Source of the DNA: Clostridia bacterium | GTDB taxonomy: Bacteria; Bacillota; Clostridia; Christensenellales; UBA1242 | Reading direction: 5' to 3' | Length of the DNA: 6,322 nucleotides | Assembly: GCA_017964105.1 (NCBI GenBank) | Contig: JAGCSP010000009.1 | Span: 1 to 6,322, forward strand | Part shown: positions 6,201-6,322 of the stretch, piece by piece | Layout of the letters: the number at the start of each line of letters is the position of its first letter | Position numbering within the stretch: the stretch's first letter is position 1 | Translations under genes and position numbers: made by a program | The notes under the pieces: generated by a model | Told to the model about the DNA's origin: nothing | What the model saw: only the letters and a program-made list of their open reading frames with translations | Databases searched by the model: none

Positions 6201-6322
6201 CATATGATGTACGCCTGCTCTGTTATTTGCAGTAATTGGGCCATCAAGAAATCTAAAACGCCTGCCACCAACATTTTTTGCAACAATTTGGTTGAATAAC
6301 TTTTCTTCTTCCCATGTTTGCA
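3264..6322 (-). CDS. ileS: Isoleucyl-tRNA synthetase, type 2, N-terminus cut by window edge
   Basis: It charges tRNA-Ile with isoleucine and hydrolyses mischarged valine. The frame stays open to the right edge, so 1018 residues are visible (residue 1 is the first whole codon, 6320-6318) and only about 20-30 are likely missing; the ATG at 6203 is internal. Motifs: FLDGPITANN (24-33) then GVHH (36-39) in place of HIGH; zinc-type Cys in WCPRCG (162-167); editing domain with WTTTPWT (203-209) and VHIAPGCGESDFD (296-308); HCWRCKT (368-374); VGDCWLDAG (495-503); HKSGGN (573-578) in place of KMSKS. The helical anticodon-binding domain follows. The C-terminus (about 880-1018) has no Cys-rich zinc finger and resembles the extension of type 2 (eukaryote-like) IleRS, the kind linked to low mupirocin sensitivity. 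Any upstream T-box leader would be off the window. Confidence 0.95.
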   Translation of the reverse strand, partial: QTWEEEKLFNQIVAKNVGGRRFRFLDGPITANNRAGVHHMWGRVLKDLYIKYHALKGETCQYQNGFDAQGMWVEVNVERELGLNGKPEIVNYGIDKFTKKCMERVNYFANEITEQSKRLGQFMDWDHSYYTNTDENITSIWHFLKKCDEKGWIVKKNRPMVWCPRCGTSLSEHELSDAYSEVTHTAIFVKLPVVGKDFSIVAWTTTPWTLCANVAFAVSEDMDYVMVADNATGEKLVLGKFALSKIKDYTILKEFKGKELVGLEYETCFPELEFQKFPHKVVAWDEVEEGEGSGVVHIAPGCGESDFDLGQKLGLPAICPIDEQGVMLPNCGFIAGKKTTDVVEDVVNRLKADGKLLYAHKYKHSYAHCWRCKTDVVYKLVPTWYIRMDEIRPQLLKAIDDVDFRPDYAKKRMVDWLNNMGDWNISRARFYGLPLPFYVCPKCGKLHVIGSLKELRERAVNPEAIDAMPNLHRPWIDEVKVKCECGEELSRIPEVGDCWLDAGITPFSTKKFFTDKAYFDNNFPNEFVCEMIEQIKLWFYSTLVMSVVLTGKAPYERIITFQYVKDENGNPFHKSGGNSLEADIVADKTGAEAIRYLYAGANPVYDVRFGYPLTDEVHKKLLGFWNIYVFFNTYAVLDNPDIASHKPVFNDMCTIDKWLISRVNSFVASADENYKEYKVYNVVKEFEDLVDEISNFYIRANRKRFYNSGTTDQMDAYYSLYYALKKIIAVMSPILPFLTDRIWRDLVCEIEPKEVKSVHLSMYPEVGDIDTKLLAQVSKVRDIIYLAQKLRNEHKIKVKQPLQTLYLKCDSEYKKAVKSFESLVLDELNVKQIEFITKDEFNDEKLTLNFREAGAVLKGDVNKVKSLLENASGSEMAKMVAEYKEGKGVNVGEFNSLSCDLFLLKVTPKEGFATAILDNNLVALDVNITPELMQEGVLREVIRQVQVARKDAGFDVENRIKLFVTSEDSDTQSVIDKFVETIKKETLCEVFEDGDSFMYETDSEITGASVHIKMSKLR

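Noticed and set aside
6201..6203. ATG at 6203 as the ileS start
   Set aside because: The upstream frame is open to the window edge and encodes essential class I synthetase sequence (DGPITANN and GVHH), so this Met is internal.
130..6322. Mycoplasma-type code (TGA as Trp)
   Set aside because: The tryptophan codons checked are TGG and the genes are complete under the standard code. No gene ends in TGA, but six stops in AT-rich DNA prove little.

Overview
This is an AT-rich bacterial window. It holds five complete genes and one gene cut by the right edge, and it looks like ordinary chromosomal housekeeping DNA. The best guess is an uncultured low-GC Firmicute (Clostridia or Bacilli/Mollicutes side). 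The reasons are the base composition, the clostridial-looking Smr and four-helix hypothetical proteins, U-rich intrinsic terminators, purine-rich Shine-Dalgarno sites and an alanine racemase, which implies a peptidoglycan wall. All stop codons seen are TAA or TAG and the tryptophans checked are TGG, so the standard bacterial code fits.

Layout from left to right: positions 1-129 look like a divergent promoter region. A good minus-strand promoter and Shine-Dalgarno point out of the left edge to a gene that is not visible. A small plus-strand gene for a conserved-looking helical protein of unknown function (130-573) follows. It runs tail-to-tail into a minus-strand pair: a stand-alone Smr-domain protein (559-903) and upstream of it rsmD (891-1436), the 16S rRNA m2G966 methyltransferase. 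The pair overlaps by 13 bases and is probably translationally coupled. A strong plus-strand terminator hairpin for the small gene appears to lie inside the antisense of the Smr coding sequence. Further right, all on the minus strand, are alr (alanine racemase, 1511-2596), dut (dUTPase, 2701-3153) and ileS (isoleucyl-tRNA synthetase, 3264 to the right edge, N-terminus missing). Each is followed by its own intrinsic terminator, so these are probably separate units rather than one operon.

The genes do not form one pathway. They cover translation (ileS, rsmD, perhaps smr), nucleotide hygiene (dut) and cell-wall precursor synthesis (alr). I do not see a new multi-gene system. The points worth a second look are at residue level. 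IleRS has a rearranged HIGH motif (GVHH) and a reduced KMSKS motif. The dUTPase has Glu where the catalytic Asp is expected. The alanine racemase has Ala where many homologues carry the carbamylated Lys. The embedded antisense terminator and a perfect palindrome in front of alr are also of interest.
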